Origin: Sphingomonas sp. AX6
Lineage (GTDB): Bacteria; Pseudomonadota; Alphaproteobacteria; Sphingomonadales; Sphingomonadaceae
Assembly: GCF_902506605.1 (NCBI RefSeq)
Contig: NZ_LR733979.1
Location: 2,154,008-2,218,007 of the forward strand
Reading direction: 5' to 3'
DNA length: 64,000 nucleotides
Shown piece after piece: positions 41,331 to 50,894 of this stretch. Made by a program: the position numbers and the translations under genes. Each line of letters opens with the position of its first letter. The first letter of the stretch is position 1. Under the pieces are notes generated by a model that worked only from the letters and a program-made list of their open reading frames with translations, searched no databases and was not told the origin of the DNA.

Positions 41331-43210
41331 TGTGCGGCATCGCGGGGATTTTCTACCCCGCTACTCCCAAGCCGGTCGATCCTGCGCGCATCGCCAAGAT
41401 GACCGATGCGATGGAGCATCGCGGTCCAGATGGGTCGGGCGTGTGGACCGCGCCGGGCATCGGCCTGGGTCATCGCCGCTTGTCGATCATCGATCTGGGC
41501 GGCGGTGCGCAGCCGATGATCGATGGCGCGCTGGCGGTCAGCTACAACGGCGAAATCTACAATTTCATGGAGGTGCGTGCCGAGCTTGGGGCCAAGGGCG
41601 CGCGGTTCCGTACCGACAGCGATACCGAAGTGCTGCTGCATGGCTGGCGCGCCTGGGGGCCGGATTTGCTGGCGCGGTTGAACGGCATGTTCGCGTTCGC
41701 GCTCTACGACGGCGAGCGCCAGACGCTGTTCCTCGCACGCGATCGGATGGGGGTGAAGCCGCTACACCTCGTCACGCTGTCGGACGGTGGCGTAGCCTTT
41801 GCGTCCGAGCTTAAGGGCTTGCTCGCGCACCCGCTGGTGCGGCGCTCGCCCGACATCAGCGCGATCGAGGATTATCTGATGCTCGGCTATGTCCCCGATG
41901 ATGCGTGCATCGTCGCGGGTGTAGAGAAACTGCCCGCCGGGCATTTCCTGATGATCGAACGCGGCAAGCCGGTGCCGCGCCCGACCCAGTGGTGGGATAT
42001 CGATTTTTCCAGCCGTGCGAAGGGATCGACTGCCGATCTGATGGCGGAATTGACCGAGCATCTGCGCGCAGGCGTGCGGTCGCGGATGGTCGCCGACGTT
42101 CCGCTCGGCGCGTTCCTGTCGGGCGGTGTGGACAGCTCGGCCGTGGTTGCGCTGATGGCGGAGGCGAGCCGGTCGCCAGTCAAGACCTGCACCATAGGGT
42201 TCGACGAAGCGGGGCACGACGAGCGCGCGCACGCCGCGGTGGTCGCCGAGCGCTTTGCCACCGATCACCGCACCCGCACCGTGGACGCCGACGACTTCGG
42301 GCTGATCGATACGCTGACCAGCGCCTTCGACGAGCCCTTTGCCGATGCCTCCGCACTCGCCACCTACCGCGTCTGCCAATTGGCGCGCGAGCAGGTGACG
42401 GTGGCGCTGTCCGGCGACGGCGCGGACGAGGCGATGGCCGGGTATCGCCGCCACAAATTCTTTGCCGCGGAGGAGCGTCTTCGCGGGCTGATCCCCGACG
42501 CTCAGCGCGCGCGGTGGTTCGGCAAGCTGGGCGCGCTCTATCCCAAGGCCGACTGGGCACCACGCCCGCTCAGGGCCAAATCGACGTTGCTGGCGCTCGC
42601 GACGACCAGTGGTCAGGCCTATGCCGACGCGGTCGGCGTGACGACTCATGCGAACCGCCAGCTTCTCTACTCCGATGCCATGCGCCGCGCATTGGGGGAT
42701 CATCGCGGCGAGACGCGGATCGTCGACACGATGCGCGATGCGCCAGCGCGCGATGCATTGGACCGCGCGCAATATGCTGATTTCAAACACTGGCTGCCGG
42801 GCGATATCCTGACCAAGGTCGATCGTACCAGTATGGCTGTCAGCCTGGAAGCGCGCGAGCCGCTGCTCGACCACCGGCTGATCGAATTCGCAGCAACGCT
42901 GCCGCCGTCGATGCGGATCAGCGGTGGCGAAGGCAAATGGCTGATGAAGAAGGCGATGGAGCCTTATCTGCCGAAATCCATTCTTTACCGCCCAAAGATG
43001 GGCTTCGTGACCCCGATCAGTGCATGGTTCCGGGGGAGCCTTGCGGGCGAGGCGATGGCGCTCGCCAAATCGCCGGTGCTGGGCGCCTGGTTCGACCCTT
43101 CCGCGATTCAGGCGATGGTCGCCGATCACCAATCGGGCCGCGCCGAACATGGCCGGACGCTGTGGCAATTGCTGATGCTCGAACGCTCCGCCAAACGGCT
43201 GTTCGGCTGA
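41330..43210 (+). CDS. XrtA-associated asparagine synthetase-like amidotransferase
   Basis: 626 residues. Cys2 follows Met1 (MCGIAGIF) as glutaminase nucleophile, with EHRGPDGSGVW and YNGEIYNF. The synthetase domain has the PP-loop SGGVDSSAVVALM and GDGADEAMAGYRRHK. This exosortase-locus clade likely amidates a sugar carboxylate, such as a uronic acid, rather than aspartate; that is inferred. Its ATG overlaps the xrtA stop. It closes the XrtA operon. Confidence 0.9.
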   Translation: MCGIAGIFYPATPKPVDPARIAKMTDAMEHRGPDGSGVWTAPGIGLGHRRLSIIDLGGGAQPMIDGALAVSYNGEIYNFMEVRAELGAKGARFRTDSDTEVLLHGWRAWGPDLLARLNGMFAFALYDGERQTLFLARDRMGVKPLHLVTLSDGGVAFASELKGLLAHPLVRRSPDISAIEDYLMLGYVPDDACIVAGVEKLPAGHFLMIERGKPVPRPTQWWDIDFSSRAKGSTADLMAELTEHLRAGVRSRMVADVPLGAFLSGGVDSSAVVALMAEASRSPVKTCTIGFDEAGHDERAHAAVVAERFATDHRTRTVDADDFGLIDTLTSAFDEPFADASALATYRVCQLAREQVTVALSGDGADEAMAGYRRHKFFAAEERLRGLIPDAQRARWFGKLGALYPKADWAPRPLRAKSTLLALATTSGQAYADAVGVTTHANRQLLYSDAMRRALGDHRGETRIVDTMRDAPARDALDRAQYADFKHWLPGDILTKVDRTSMAVSLEAREPLLDHRLIEFAATLPPSMRISGGEGKWLMKKAMEPYLPKSILYRPKMGFVTPISAWFRGSLAGEAMALAKSPVLGAWFDPSAIQAMVADHQSGRAEHGRTLWQLLMLERSAKRLFG

Positions 43211-43288
43211 CCGCGCTTGCCTTTCGGCGGGCCGCCGACTAGGGGAGCGCCACTTTCCCAACCCCTATTTTCAGGAGCAGCGACCACC

Positions 43289-43711
43289 ATGGCCGCCACC
43301 CGTACCTTTTCGATCATCAAGCCCGATGCCACCCGCCGCAACCTGACCGGTGCGGTCACCAAGATGCTCGAGGAAGCCGGCCTGCGCGTCGTCGCGTCCA
43401 AGCGCATTCAGATGACCAAGGAACAGGCCGAAGGCTTTTACGGCGTGCACCGCGAGCGTCCGTTCTTCAACGACCTCGTCTCGTTCATGATTTCCGGTCC
43501 TGTCGTCGTACAGGTGCTGGAAGGCGAAAATGCTGTCCAGGCCAACCGCGACATCATGGGCGCGACCAACCCCGAAAACGCCGATGCCGGCACGATCCGC
43601 AAGGAACTGGCCGAATCGATCGAAGCCAATTCGGTCCATGGTTCGGATTCGGAAGAGAATGCGAAGATCGAGATCGATTATTTCTTCAAGCCCGAAGAAA
43701 TCGTCGGCTGA
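43289..43711 (+). CDS. ndk: Nucleoside diphosphate kinase
   Basis: 140 residues, standard length. Start ATG 43289 after AGGAG. Family motif [17 protein letters not shown], active-site His near residue 117 in [14 protein letters not shown], and [17 protein letters not shown]. It balances NTP pools by phosphate transfer through the phospho-His. It stands alone, with its own terminator downstream. Confidence 0.95.
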   Translation: MAATRTFSIIKPDATRRNLTGAVTKMLEEAGLRVVASKRIQMTKEQAEGFYGVHRERPFFNDLVSFMISGPVVVQVLEGENAVQANRDIMGATNPENADAGTIRKELAESIEANSVHGSDSEENAKIEIDYFFKPEEIVG

Positions 43712-43735
43712 TCGGTTCGCGACCGGAACAACGGG

Positions 43736-43759
43736 AATGGGGGCTGCGGCCCCCATTTT
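43736..43759 (+). terminator. Rho-independent terminator of ndk
   Basis: A 9-bp stem (43736-43744 with 43749-43757: AATGGGGGC/GCCCCCATT) with a 4-base loop TGCG. The two T's of the stem base run into TTC. It lies 25 bases after the ndk stop. Confidence 0.75.
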
Positions 43760-43823
43760 CATATGTAACGCCCGAGCATGTGCGCGCGAACTCCGATCCG
43801 ACAGGGCAATCGGAGGACTGGCG

Positions 43824-44597
43824 ATGCGTGGATCGATCTTTTTGCCGCTGGCGCTCGCAAGCGCTGCTGGCGCGGTGGCCTGGGCCAGCCAACCCGAACC
43901 ATCGTCCGATCAAAAGCCATCCAACCAAAAGGGAGCGAGGCCGATAGCGGCGGCTCCGGTCGCGCAACCGGTTGCGGTCGAACTGTTCACCAGCCAGGGC
44001 TGTTCGTCGTGCCCGCCTGCCGATGCGGTGATGGAGAGACTGGCGCGCGATCCCCGTGTCGTCGCGATCACGCGGCCCGTCACCTATTGGGACCGGCTGG
44101 GGTGGAAAGACACGCTGGCCCGCCCCGCCAATACCGAGTTGCAACGCGACTATACCCGGCGCGGGATCAGCGGCGCGGGCAATTACACGCCGCAGACGGT
44201 GGTGCAGGGCAGGCACGGATTGGTCGGCGGGCGCGAAGCCGCGATCCGCGCGACAATCGCGCAGGAATTGAGAACGCCGCGTCCGCGCATCGCGATCGCG
44301 GGCACGCCGGGACAGGCGCGCACGATCGTCGTCCAGGGCGAAACGCGCCCGGCGCGGATCAGCGTCGTCGCACTGCGCCGGATGGTCGATGTCAGAATCG
44401 GATCGGGCGAGAATGGCGGGCGGCGGGTGCGCTATGCCAACGTGCTGGTGGATGAGACGCCGGTCGGTGCTTGGGGCGGTGGCCCGATGCGAATGGCAAT
44501 TCCGGCGGCGGCACTGCGCGTGGCGGGTGCGGACCGGTATGCGGTAATCGTGCGCGAAGGAGATGCCGGGCCGATCCTGGCCGCGCGTTACCTGTGA
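43824..44597 (+). CDS. DUF1223 secreted thioredoxin-like protein
   Basis: 257 residues from ATG 43824 (CGGAGGA upstream). A signal peptide covers about 1-23. The DUF1223 core reads AVELFTSQGCSSCPPADAVMERLA, with a thioredoxin-like CSSC motif, then TYWDRLGWKDTLARP and GNYTPQTVVQG. Function is unknown; the CxxC motif suggests a redox role in the periplasm. It is followed by convergent genes. Confidence 0.85.
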   Translation: MRGSIFLPLALASAAGAVAWASQPEPSSDQKPSNQKGARPIAAAPVAQPVAVELFTSQGCSSCPPADAVMERLARDPRVVAITRPVTYWDRLGWKDTLARPANTELQRDYTRRGISGAGNYTPQTVVQGRHGLVGGREAAIRATIAQELRTPRPRIAIAGTPGQARTIVVQGETRPARISVVALRRMVDVRIGSGENGGRRVRYANVLVDETPVGAWGGGPMRMAIPAAALRVAGADRYAVIVREGDAGPILAARYL

Positions 44598-44600
44598 CGT

Positions 44601-44978
44601 CTAGCGCCCGCCAGCCTCAAGCAACCTGCGCGGCGCGACCAATTCCCAGCTGATCGCCACGCGGTCGCCGACATGGTCCCAATCGGTATCCGCCCCGCCC
44701 ACCCGGATCGCGACCCAGCCCGATGGGCCGAGATAGGGCGGCTTGTAATACAGATCGGGGTCGTGCTCGATCAGCATCGCCTGTTCCTCAGCGCCGCTGG
44801 TTTTGACCAGCACCGCAGTCTCGCCGTTCGTGTGATGATCGTGGCTGAAATAGGCGAAGGCCTTGCCCTTATCGATGTAGAACATCGGCGCGCCGTGCGA
44901 GACCTTCTCTGCCGTCTCGGGCAGGGCGAGTGCGATGGCGCGTAGCTTTGACAGGTCGGCTTCGGGATCGGGGCTCAT
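44601..44978 (-). CDS. MmcQ/YjbR-family DNA-binding-like protein
   Basis: 125 residues. The family is recognised from LPETAEKVSHGAPMFYIDKGKAFAYFS, the central YYKPPYLGPSGWVAIRV and ELVAPRRLLEA. The fold resembles CyaY-like DNA-binding proteins; no biochemical role is known. The start overlaps the purN stop as ATGA. Confidence 0.8.
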   Translation of the reverse strand: MSPDPEADLSKLRAIALALPETAEKVSHGAPMFYIDKGKAFAYFSHDHHTNGETAVLVKTSGAEEQAMLIEHDPDLYYKPPYLGPSGWVAIRVGGADTDWDHVGDRVAISWELVAPRRLLEAGGR

Positions 44979-45547
44979 CGCTGCACAAACTCCGCGAGGG
45001 TTTTGGGATAGAGGCGATGTTCCTCCACCAGCACCCGCGCGGCAAGGCTTTCCGGCGTGTCGCTCGGAAGGATGGGAACGCGTGCTTGACCTAGCACTTC
45101 ACCCGCATCGAGTTCCTCGGTCACGACATGGACCGAACAGCCTGCCTCCGCGTCGCCTGCTTCGATCGCGCGCGCGTGCGTGTCGAGGCCCTTATAGTTG
45201 GGCAGCAGCGAGGGGTGGATGTTGACGATCCGCCCGCGCCATTTCGCGACGAAATCGTCCGACAGCAGCCGCATATATCCTGCGAGTGCGATCACCTCGA
45301 CCCCTGCGGCGCGCAGGGCGCGGTCGATTTCGGCTTCATAGGCAGGTTTGCCGATGCCTTTGGGGGAAAGCGCAAGGGTCGGGATGTTGTGTTCGGTGGC
45401 AAATTTCAGGCCAGGGGCATTGGGCTTGTCGGAGGCGACGAGGGCGATTTCATAAGGGCAGACCGGATCGCGCGTGGCTTCCACCAGCGCCATCATGTTG
45501 GAGCCCCTGCCTGAGATCAGGACGCCGACTTTTACGCGATCAGCCAC
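44975..45547 (-). CDS. purN: Phosphoribosylglycinamide formyltransferase PurN
   Basis: 190 residues if the in-frame GTG at 45547 is the start; a longer frame runs upstream into the palindromic repeat and is not favoured. GVLISGRGSNMMAL, NIHPSLLPNYKGLDTHARAIE with the active Asn/His, and TEELDAGEVLGQ are canonical. It formylates GAR using 10-formyl-THF, step 3 of purine synthesis. It lies downstream of purM, separated by a palindromic repeat. Confidence 0.95.
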   Translation of the reverse strand: MADRVKVGVLISGRGSNMMALVEATRDPVCPYEIALVASDKPNAPGLKFATEHNIPTLALSPKGIGKPAYEAEIDRALRAAGVEVIALAGYMRLLSDDFVAKWRGRIVNIHPSLLPNYKGLDTHARAIEAGDAEAGCSVHVVTEELDAGEVLGQARVPILPSDTPESLAARVLVEEHRLYPKTLAEFVQR

Positions 45548-45577
45548 ATCGCACCCCTTTGTTTGCCCAACCCTTTC

Positions 45578-45652
45578 CGCTTGTTTCGAGCGAAGTCGAG
45601 AAACGCTCACGAGCGCCTAGTTCACGTTTCTCGACTTCGCTCGAAACAATCG
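45578..45652. repeat. Dispersed palindrome, family A copy 2
   Basis: The arms (45578-45605 and 45625-45652) contain the same TTTCGAGCGAAGTCGAGAAAC core and complement as the copy at 8934-9007. They pair with few mismatches around a 19-base spacer. It lies between purM and purN, so a purMN transcript would carry it as an intercistronic hairpin. Confidence 0.8.
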
Positions 45653-45660
45653 GGCGGGGG

Positions 45661-46779
45661 TTAGCCATGATGGGTGGCGGTCCAGTTGCCAGCACTCGCG
45701 AACGTACCGGCAGGCCCCGCCACCGTGCAGCCCTTCTCGCCCGCATAGACCCGACCGATGCGGAACACCTGTTCGCCCGCAGCCTCTAACGCTTCGGTTA
45801 CGCCTGCCACCTCGTCCTCCGCCAGCACGACCACCATCCCGATCCCGCAGTTGAAGGTTCGCGCCATTTCCTCTGGCACGATCGCGCCTTCGGATTGGAG
45901 AAACGCGATCAATGCGGGCAATTCCCACGTCCCGGCATCGACCACCGCATGGCATCCGGCAGGCATCACCCGCGGGATATTCTCCAGCAACCCCCCGCCG
46001 GTGATGTGCGCCAGTGCATGGATTCGGCCTGCCTGGACCAGCGGCAGCAGCGATCTCACATAAATCCGCGTCGGCGCCATCAGCGTGTCGAGCAGGGTGC
46101 GTGAGCCATCGAACGGGGCGGGGGCGTCCAGCGTCCAACCCTTGTCCGTCGCCAGACGCCGTACCAGCGAGAATCCGTTCGAATGCACGCCGTTGGACGC
46201 GAGGCCAAGGATCACGTCGCCGCTTGCAACCTTGTCCCCGGTCAGCAGCCGCTCGCGTTCTACCGCACCGACGCAGAAGCCCGCCAGGTCGTAATCGCCG
46301 TCCGCATACATGCCCGGCATTTCCGCCGTCTCGCCGCCGATCAGCGCGCATCCCGCTTGGCGGCATCCTTCCGCGATCCCGGCGATTACGCGCGTCGCAA
46401 CGGTGTTGTCGAGCTTTCCACTGGCGTAATAATCGAGGAAGAATAATGGCTCAGCCGCCTGGACGATCAGGTCGTTGACGCACATGGCGACCAGATCGAT
46501 CCCGACCCCGTCATGCGCGTCATGTTCGATCGCGAGCTTCAGTTTGGTGCCGACGCCGTCATTCGCTGCGACCAGCAATGGATCGCTGTATCCGGCCGCC
46601 TTCGGATCGAACACGCCGCCGAACCCGCCCAGGTCCGCATCCGCACCGGGACGCCTTGTAGAGCGCGCCAACGGGCCGATCGCGCGGACCAATGCGTTGC
46701 CCGCATCGATCGAAACGCCCGCCTGCGCATAGGTATAGGGGCTGGCCTGGCTGCCTGTTGGCTTCGCTTCGTCGCTCAT
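45661..46779 (-). CDS. purM: Phosphoribosylformylglycinamidine cyclo-ligase PurM
   Basis: 372 residues from ATG 46779 (an ATG two codons upstream is possible). [60 protein letters not shown] and [13 protein letters not shown] are the ATP and substrate motifs. It closes FGAM to AIR, step 5 of purine synthesis. It is divergent from the DUF2066 operon. Confidence 0.95.
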   Translation of the reverse strand: MSDEAKPTGSQASPYTYAQAGVSIDAGNALVRAIGPLARSTRRPGADADLGGFGGVFDPKAAGYSDPLLVAANDGVGTKLKLAIEHDAHDGVGIDLVAMCVNDLIVQAAEPLFFLDYYASGKLDNTVATRVIAGIAEGCRQAGCALIGGETAEMPGMYADGDYDLAGFCVGAVERERLLTGDKVASGDVILGLASNGVHSNGFSLVRRLATDKGWTLDAPAPFDGSRTLLDTLMAPTRIYVRSLLPLVQAGRIHALAHITGGGLLENIPRVMPAGCHAVVDAGTWELPALIAFLQSEGAIVPEEMARTFNCGIGMVVVLAEDEVAGVTEALEAAGEQVFRIGRVYAGEKGCTVAGPAGTFASAGNWTATHHG

Positions 46780-46844
46780 GGCCATGCGCGTTAGCCACAT
46801 CGTGCTTGGATTTCCACTTGAAGGTCGCCAAAAGGGCGCTTCAC

Positions 46845-48095
46845 ATGGCCAGTCGTTCCTTTTTCCGCATCGCCGCTTCCCTGTCCGCACTCGCGCTGGT
46901 CGCGACCGGCACTGCCGTCGTCGCGCAAATCGACGACGCGGGCGACCGAGTCGATTCGTCGGGCAGTTTCGAGGTCACCGGCATCGTCGTCGATGTGCGC
47001 GGCGAAACCGCCGAACAGGCGCGGCAGAATGGCTGGCGGCTGGCGCAGCGCAAGGGCTGGCAGCAATTGTCGCAGCGGTTGCGCGGCAGTCCGTCCTCGC
47101 TGCCCGATTCGGCATTGAACGGGCTGGTTACCGGCATCGTCGTCGAGAATGAACAGATCGGTCCCAACCGCTATGTTGCGCGGCTCGGCGTCAATTTCGG
47201 TCGCGCGCGTGCGGGCCAGTTGCTGGGGGTCGCGGTCACCGTTCCGCGCTCGCCGCCGATGCTGGTGGTGCCGCTCCAGATTTCGGGCGGAGTCGCAACG
47301 GTGTTCGAACAGGAAACGCCGTGGGTCGATGCCTGGAACCGGTATCGCACTTCGGGTTCGACGATCGATTATGTCCGGCTGACCGGCACCGGTCCCGATC
47401 CGCTGTTGCTCAATCAGGGGCAGGTGGGTCGACGCGGGCGCGGTTGGTGGCGTCAGATCCTCAACCAGTACGGCGCGCGCGACATGGTGATCCCGCAGGT
47501 CGAACTGTATCGCCAATGGCCTGGCGGCCCGGTGGTCGGCGTGTTCACCGCCGGATATGGCCCCGACAATATCGAGCTGGAGCGCTTCTCGCTGCGCGTC
47601 CGCGATGCCGACGGCGTCCCGGCGCTGCTCGACGAAGGCATTCGCCGGCTTGATGCGGCTTATCAGCGCGGGTTGGCCAACGGCATCCTGCGCCCCGATC
47701 CGCTGCTCAGCTTCGTGCCCCCCTCGGAACAGCCCGAGGAAGTCGTGCCGGTCGAATTGCCGGTCGAAGAATTGCCGACCGGCGTCACCCCAAGCCCGAC
47801 CGATGCGGGTCAAAGCTATGCCATCCAGTATGACAGCCCCGGGGTCGGCGCGGTGTCGTCGTCGGAAGCGGCGCTTCGGGCGATCCCCGGCGTGTCGTCG
47901 GCCAATACCAGCAGCCTGGCATTGGGCGGTGTGTCGGTGATGAGCGTGACCTATTCGGGATCGCTGTCGGCGCTTCGCCAGCAACTCGAGTCGCGCGGCT
48001 GGCAGGTTCAGGAAGGGCCGGGGACGCTGCGCATCCGCCGTGCCGCGTCGACCCCCGCCGCGCAGCCGGAGGGCACGGAGCCCGACGGCGAATGA
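46845..48095 (+). CDS. DUF2066 secreted protein
   Basis: 416 residues from ATG 46845. Signal peptide 1-26 (VVA-Q). The DUF2066 region is about 35-230 ([36 protein letters not shown]). A C-terminal ferredoxin-like domain (about 370-410) follows a Pro/Glu-rich linker. Function is unknown; in many Proteobacteria the gene precedes hda, as here, where its stop overlaps hdaA. Periplasmic location is expected. Confidence 0.8.
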   Translation: MASRSFFRIAASLSALALVATGTAVVAQIDDAGDRVDSSGSFEVTGIVVDVRGETAEQARQNGWRLAQRKGWQQLSQRLRGSPSSLPDSALNGLVTGIVVENEQIGPNRYVARLGVNFGRARAGQLLGVAVTVPRSPPMLVVPLQISGGVATVFEQETPWVDAWNRYRTSGSTIDYVRLTGTGPDPLLLNQGQVGRRGRGWWRQILNQYGARDMVIPQVELYRQWPGGPVVGVFTAGYGPDNIELERFSLRVRDADGVPALLDEGIRRLDAAYQRGLANGILRPDPLLSFVPPSEQPEEVVPVELPVEELPTGVTPSPTDAGQSYAIQYDSPGVGAVSSSEAALRAIPGVSSANTSSLALGGVSVMSVTYSGSLSALRQQLESRGWQVQEGPGTLRIRRAASTPAAQPEGTEPDGE

Positions 48096-48706
48096 CCCAA
48101 TTCGACCTGCCACTCGGCTGGCCGGAAGAATTGGGCGACGACGATTTCCTGGTGTCGCCCGCCAATGCGCAGGCGGTCCAGCAGTTGGAGCGTTGGGCGA
48201 CTTGGCCGGTCATGGCGGCGCTGATCGTCGGCCCCCGCAAATCGGGACGCACGCTGCTGGCGCGGGTATTCTCCGCAAAGACCGGCGCGGCGATCATCGA
48301 CAATGCCGAAAGCGTCGCCGAGGCCGACATCTTCCACGCGTGGAACCAGGCGCAGGCGCTGCACAAGCCGTTGGTGATCGTAGCGGACGCAGCCCCACCC
48401 GAATGGCCGGTGCGGCTGCCCGATCTGCGGTCGCGGCTGGGGGCGACGCCGGTGCTCCGTATCGACCTTCCCGACGATGCGCTGGTCCATGATCTGCTCG
48501 CGCATTTGCTCGAGCGTCGCCGACTGGACGCGCGACCAGAGGTCATTCGCTGGCTCGCGCGGCGAATCGAGCGCAGCTATGTTGCAATCCTGATGGTGGT
48601 CGAGGCGCTGGAACAGGAAAGCTGGCGCAGGGGTTCGGGTCGATTGTCGATTCCCGTCGCAAAGGCCACATTAATGGCACACAAGCTGCTTATCGAGGTT
48701 CCATGA
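48092..48706 (+). CDS. hdaA: DnaA regulatory inactivator Hda/HdaA
   Basis: 204 residues. N-terminal [10 protein letters not shown] carries a clamp-binding-type QFDLPL motif. The AAA+ core matches DnaA domain III: LIVGPRKSGRTLLARVF Walker A, IIDNAES, and LPDLRSRLGATPVLRIDLPDD. It promotes ATP hydrolysis by DnaA with the sliding clamp to stop re-initiation of replication (established for Hda). ATG overlaps the DUF2066 stop, and its stop overlaps ppk1. Confidence 0.9.
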   Translation: MTQFDLPLGWPEELGDDDFLVSPANAQAVQQLERWATWPVMAALIVGPRKSGRTLLARVFSAKTGAAIIDNAESVAEADIFHAWNQAQALHKPLVIVADAAPPEWPVRLPDLRSRLGATPVLRIDLPDDALVHDLLAHLLERRRLDARPEVIRWLARRIERSYVAILMVVEALEQESWRRGSGRLSIPVAKATLMAHKLLIEVP

Positions 48707-50889
48707 CCACCCGACCCGCCGCCAATCTGAACGACGAAGACGACGATCCGTTCGTATCGAACAGCGGTTCGGTGCGGCTGTTCAATCGCGAATTGTCGTG
48801 GCTGGCCTTCAACCGCCGGGTGCTGGAAGAGGCGTGCAACGCCGCACACCCGCTGTTGGAGCGCGTGCGGTTCCTGTCGATTTCGGCAGCCAATCTCGAT
48901 GAGTTTTTCATGGTGCGCGTGGCCGGATTGAAGGGCCAGCAGCTTCAGAATGTCGAGCAACGATCCTCCGACGGGCTGACGCCGGGACAGCAACTGGCAG
49001 CGATCGTGCGGGAAGCGGCGGCGCTGGTCGACGATCAGCAGGCGGTATGGATCGATTTGCGCCGCGAACTCGCCGCCGAACGCATCGAGGTGCTGGTCGA
49101 AAGCGACATCACCGGTGAGGTCGAGGACTGGCTGGCGCAATATTTCCGCGAGCAGCTTTACCCCGTGCTGACGCCGCAGGCGCTCGACCCTGCGCATCCC
49201 TTCCCGTTCATTCCCAATCGGGGGCTGAGCGTCATCTTCGATCTGGTGCGCGAATCGGACGACGAGCGCATTCGCGAACTGGTGCTGTTGCCGCCGTCGC
49301 TGCCACGGTTCGTCCGGATGCCGGGTGAGCCCGCTCGCTATGTCGCGGTCGAACGATTGATCGAGCGGTTTTCGGCGATCCTGTTCCCCGGTTACCGCGT
49401 GCGTGGTGCCTCCGCCTTCCGGGTGCTGCGCGACAGCGATATCGAGATCGAGGAAGAGGCCGAGGATCTGGTCCTCTACTTCCGCTCGGCGATCAAACGT
49501 CGACGACGCGGGCGGGTGATCCGCATGGAGGTCGAGGACGATATCTTCGCCGAACTTGAAGAAGTGCTGCAAGAGGAACTGGGCGGCGGCGACGCCGTGC
49601 TGTCCGAGCGCGGCGGGCTGATCGGGATCGCGGACCTGGCATTCATGGTCGAGGAGGACCGGCCCGACCTGAAATTCCCCTCCTATTCCCCTCGCTTCCC
49701 CGAACGCATCCGCGAATATGGCGGCGATTGCTTCGCGGCGATCCGCGCCAAGGACATCGTCGTCCATCACCCCTATGAGACGTTCGACGTGGTGCTCGCT
49801 TTCCTGAAGCAAGCTGCCGCCGACCCGGATGTCGTCGCGATCAAACAAACGCTGTACCGTGCGGGCAAACAGTCAGCAGTGGTCAACGCGCTGATCGCCG
49901 CCGCCGAAGCGGGCAAGTCGGTGACCGCGGTGGTCGAGTTGAAGGCGCGCTTCGACGAGGAGCAGAATTTGCTCTGGGCCTCCGCGCTGGAGCGTGCGGG
50001 TGTGCAGGTCGTCTATGGTTTCATCGACTGGAAGACGCACGCCAAGGTGTCGATGGTGGTCCGGCGCGAGGGTGGGCAGTTCCGCAGTTACTGCCATTTC
50101 GGCACCGGCAATTATCATCCCCAGACCGCGCGCATCTATACCGATCTCAGCTTCTTTACCGCCGATCCGCGGCTGGGACGCGATGCGGCGCAACTGTTCA
50201 ACTACATCACCGGCTATGTTCAGCCCGAAGCGATGGAATTGCTGACGCTTTCCCCCCGCGATCTGCGCGACGACATCCTGCGGCTGGTCGATGCCGAAAT
50301 TGCCCATGCCCGCGAAGGGCGCACGGGCGCGGTATGGGCCAAGATGAATTCGCTGGTCGACCCGGCGCTGATCGAGAAACTCTATGAAGCGAGCGAAGCC
50401 GGGGTCGAGGTCGAACTGATCGTGCGCGGCATTTGCTGTCTGCGCCCCGGCGTCCCCGGCATGTCGGAGCATATTCGCGTGAAATCGGTGGTCGGACGGT
50501 TCCTCGAACACAGCCGCATCTGGTGTTTCGGCAACGGCAAGGCGCTGCCCAATGACGGCGCGCGCGTCTATATTTCGTCCGCCGACTGGATGCCGCGCAA
50601 TCTCGACCGCCGTGTCGAATATATGCTGCCGATCCTGAATCCGACGGTGCACGATCAGATCCTGGATCAGGTGATGGTCGCCAATTTGATCGACAGCGAA
50701 CAAAGCTGGGAATTGCAGCCCGACGGCAGCTACACCCGGATCGAGCCGGGATCGAACCCGTTCAACCTGCACCGTTATTTCATGACCAATCCGTCGCTGT
50801 CGGGACGCGGTGCGGCGCTCGAATCGAGCGAATCGATGCCGCAGAAATTGTCGCTGCGCAGGCGACGCGCGATCCACCGCGAGCATTGA
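48703..50889 (+). CDS. ppk1: Polyphosphate kinase PPK1
   Basis: 728 residues, standard length. N-terminal RLFNRELSWLAFNRRVLEEA, catalytic phospholipase D-like His in FIDWKTHAKVSMVVRREG, and second His motif in GICCLRPG plus CHFGTGNYHPQTARIYTDLS. It makes polyphosphate reversibly from ATP. ATGA overlap with hdaA and followed by ppx 5 bases later, so one operon makes and degrades polyphosphate. Confidence 0.95.
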   Translation: MTTRPAANLNDEDDDPFVSNSGSVRLFNRELSWLAFNRRVLEEACNAAHPLLERVRFLSISAANLDEFFMVRVAGLKGQQLQNVEQRSSDGLTPGQQLAAIVREAAALVDDQQAVWIDLRRELAAERIEVLVESDITGEVEDWLAQYFREQLYPVLTPQALDPAHPFPFIPNRGLSVIFDLVRESDDERIRELVLLPPSLPRFVRMPGEPARYVAVERLIERFSAILFPGYRVRGASAFRVLRDSDIEIEEEAEDLVLYFRSAIKRRRRGRVIRMEVEDDIFAELEEVLQEELGGGDAVLSERGGLIGIADLAFMVEEDRPDLKFPSYSPRFPERIREYGGDCFAAIRAKDIVVHHPYETFDVVLAFLKQAAADPDVVAIKQTLYRAGKQSAVVNALIAAAEAGKSVTAVVELKARFDEEQNLLWASALERAGVQVVYGFIDWKTHAKVSMVVRREGGQFRSYCHFGTGNYHPQTARIYTDLSFFTADPRLGRDAAQLFNYITGYVQPEAMELLTLSPRDLRDDILRLVDAEIAHAREGRTGAVWAKMNSLVDPALIEKLYEASEAGVEVELIVRGICCLRPGVPGMSEHIRVKSVVGRFLEHSRIWCFGNGKALPNDGARVYISSADWMPRNLDRRVEYMLPILNPTVHDQILDQVMVANLIDSEQSWELQPDGSYTRIEPGSNPFNLHRYFMTNPSLSGRGAALESSESMPQKLSLRRRRAIHREH

Positions 50890-50894
50890 CCAGG

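Noticed and set aside
43240-43271. Weak terminator after the asparagine synthetase-like gene
   Set aside because: TAGGGG/CCCCTA is only a 6-bp stem with a 16-base loop before TTTT; too weak to list as a feature.
46791-48113. Minus-strand frame of 440 codons opposite the DUF2066 gene
   Set aside because: The plus-strand protein has a signal peptide and family match; the antisense frame has neither.
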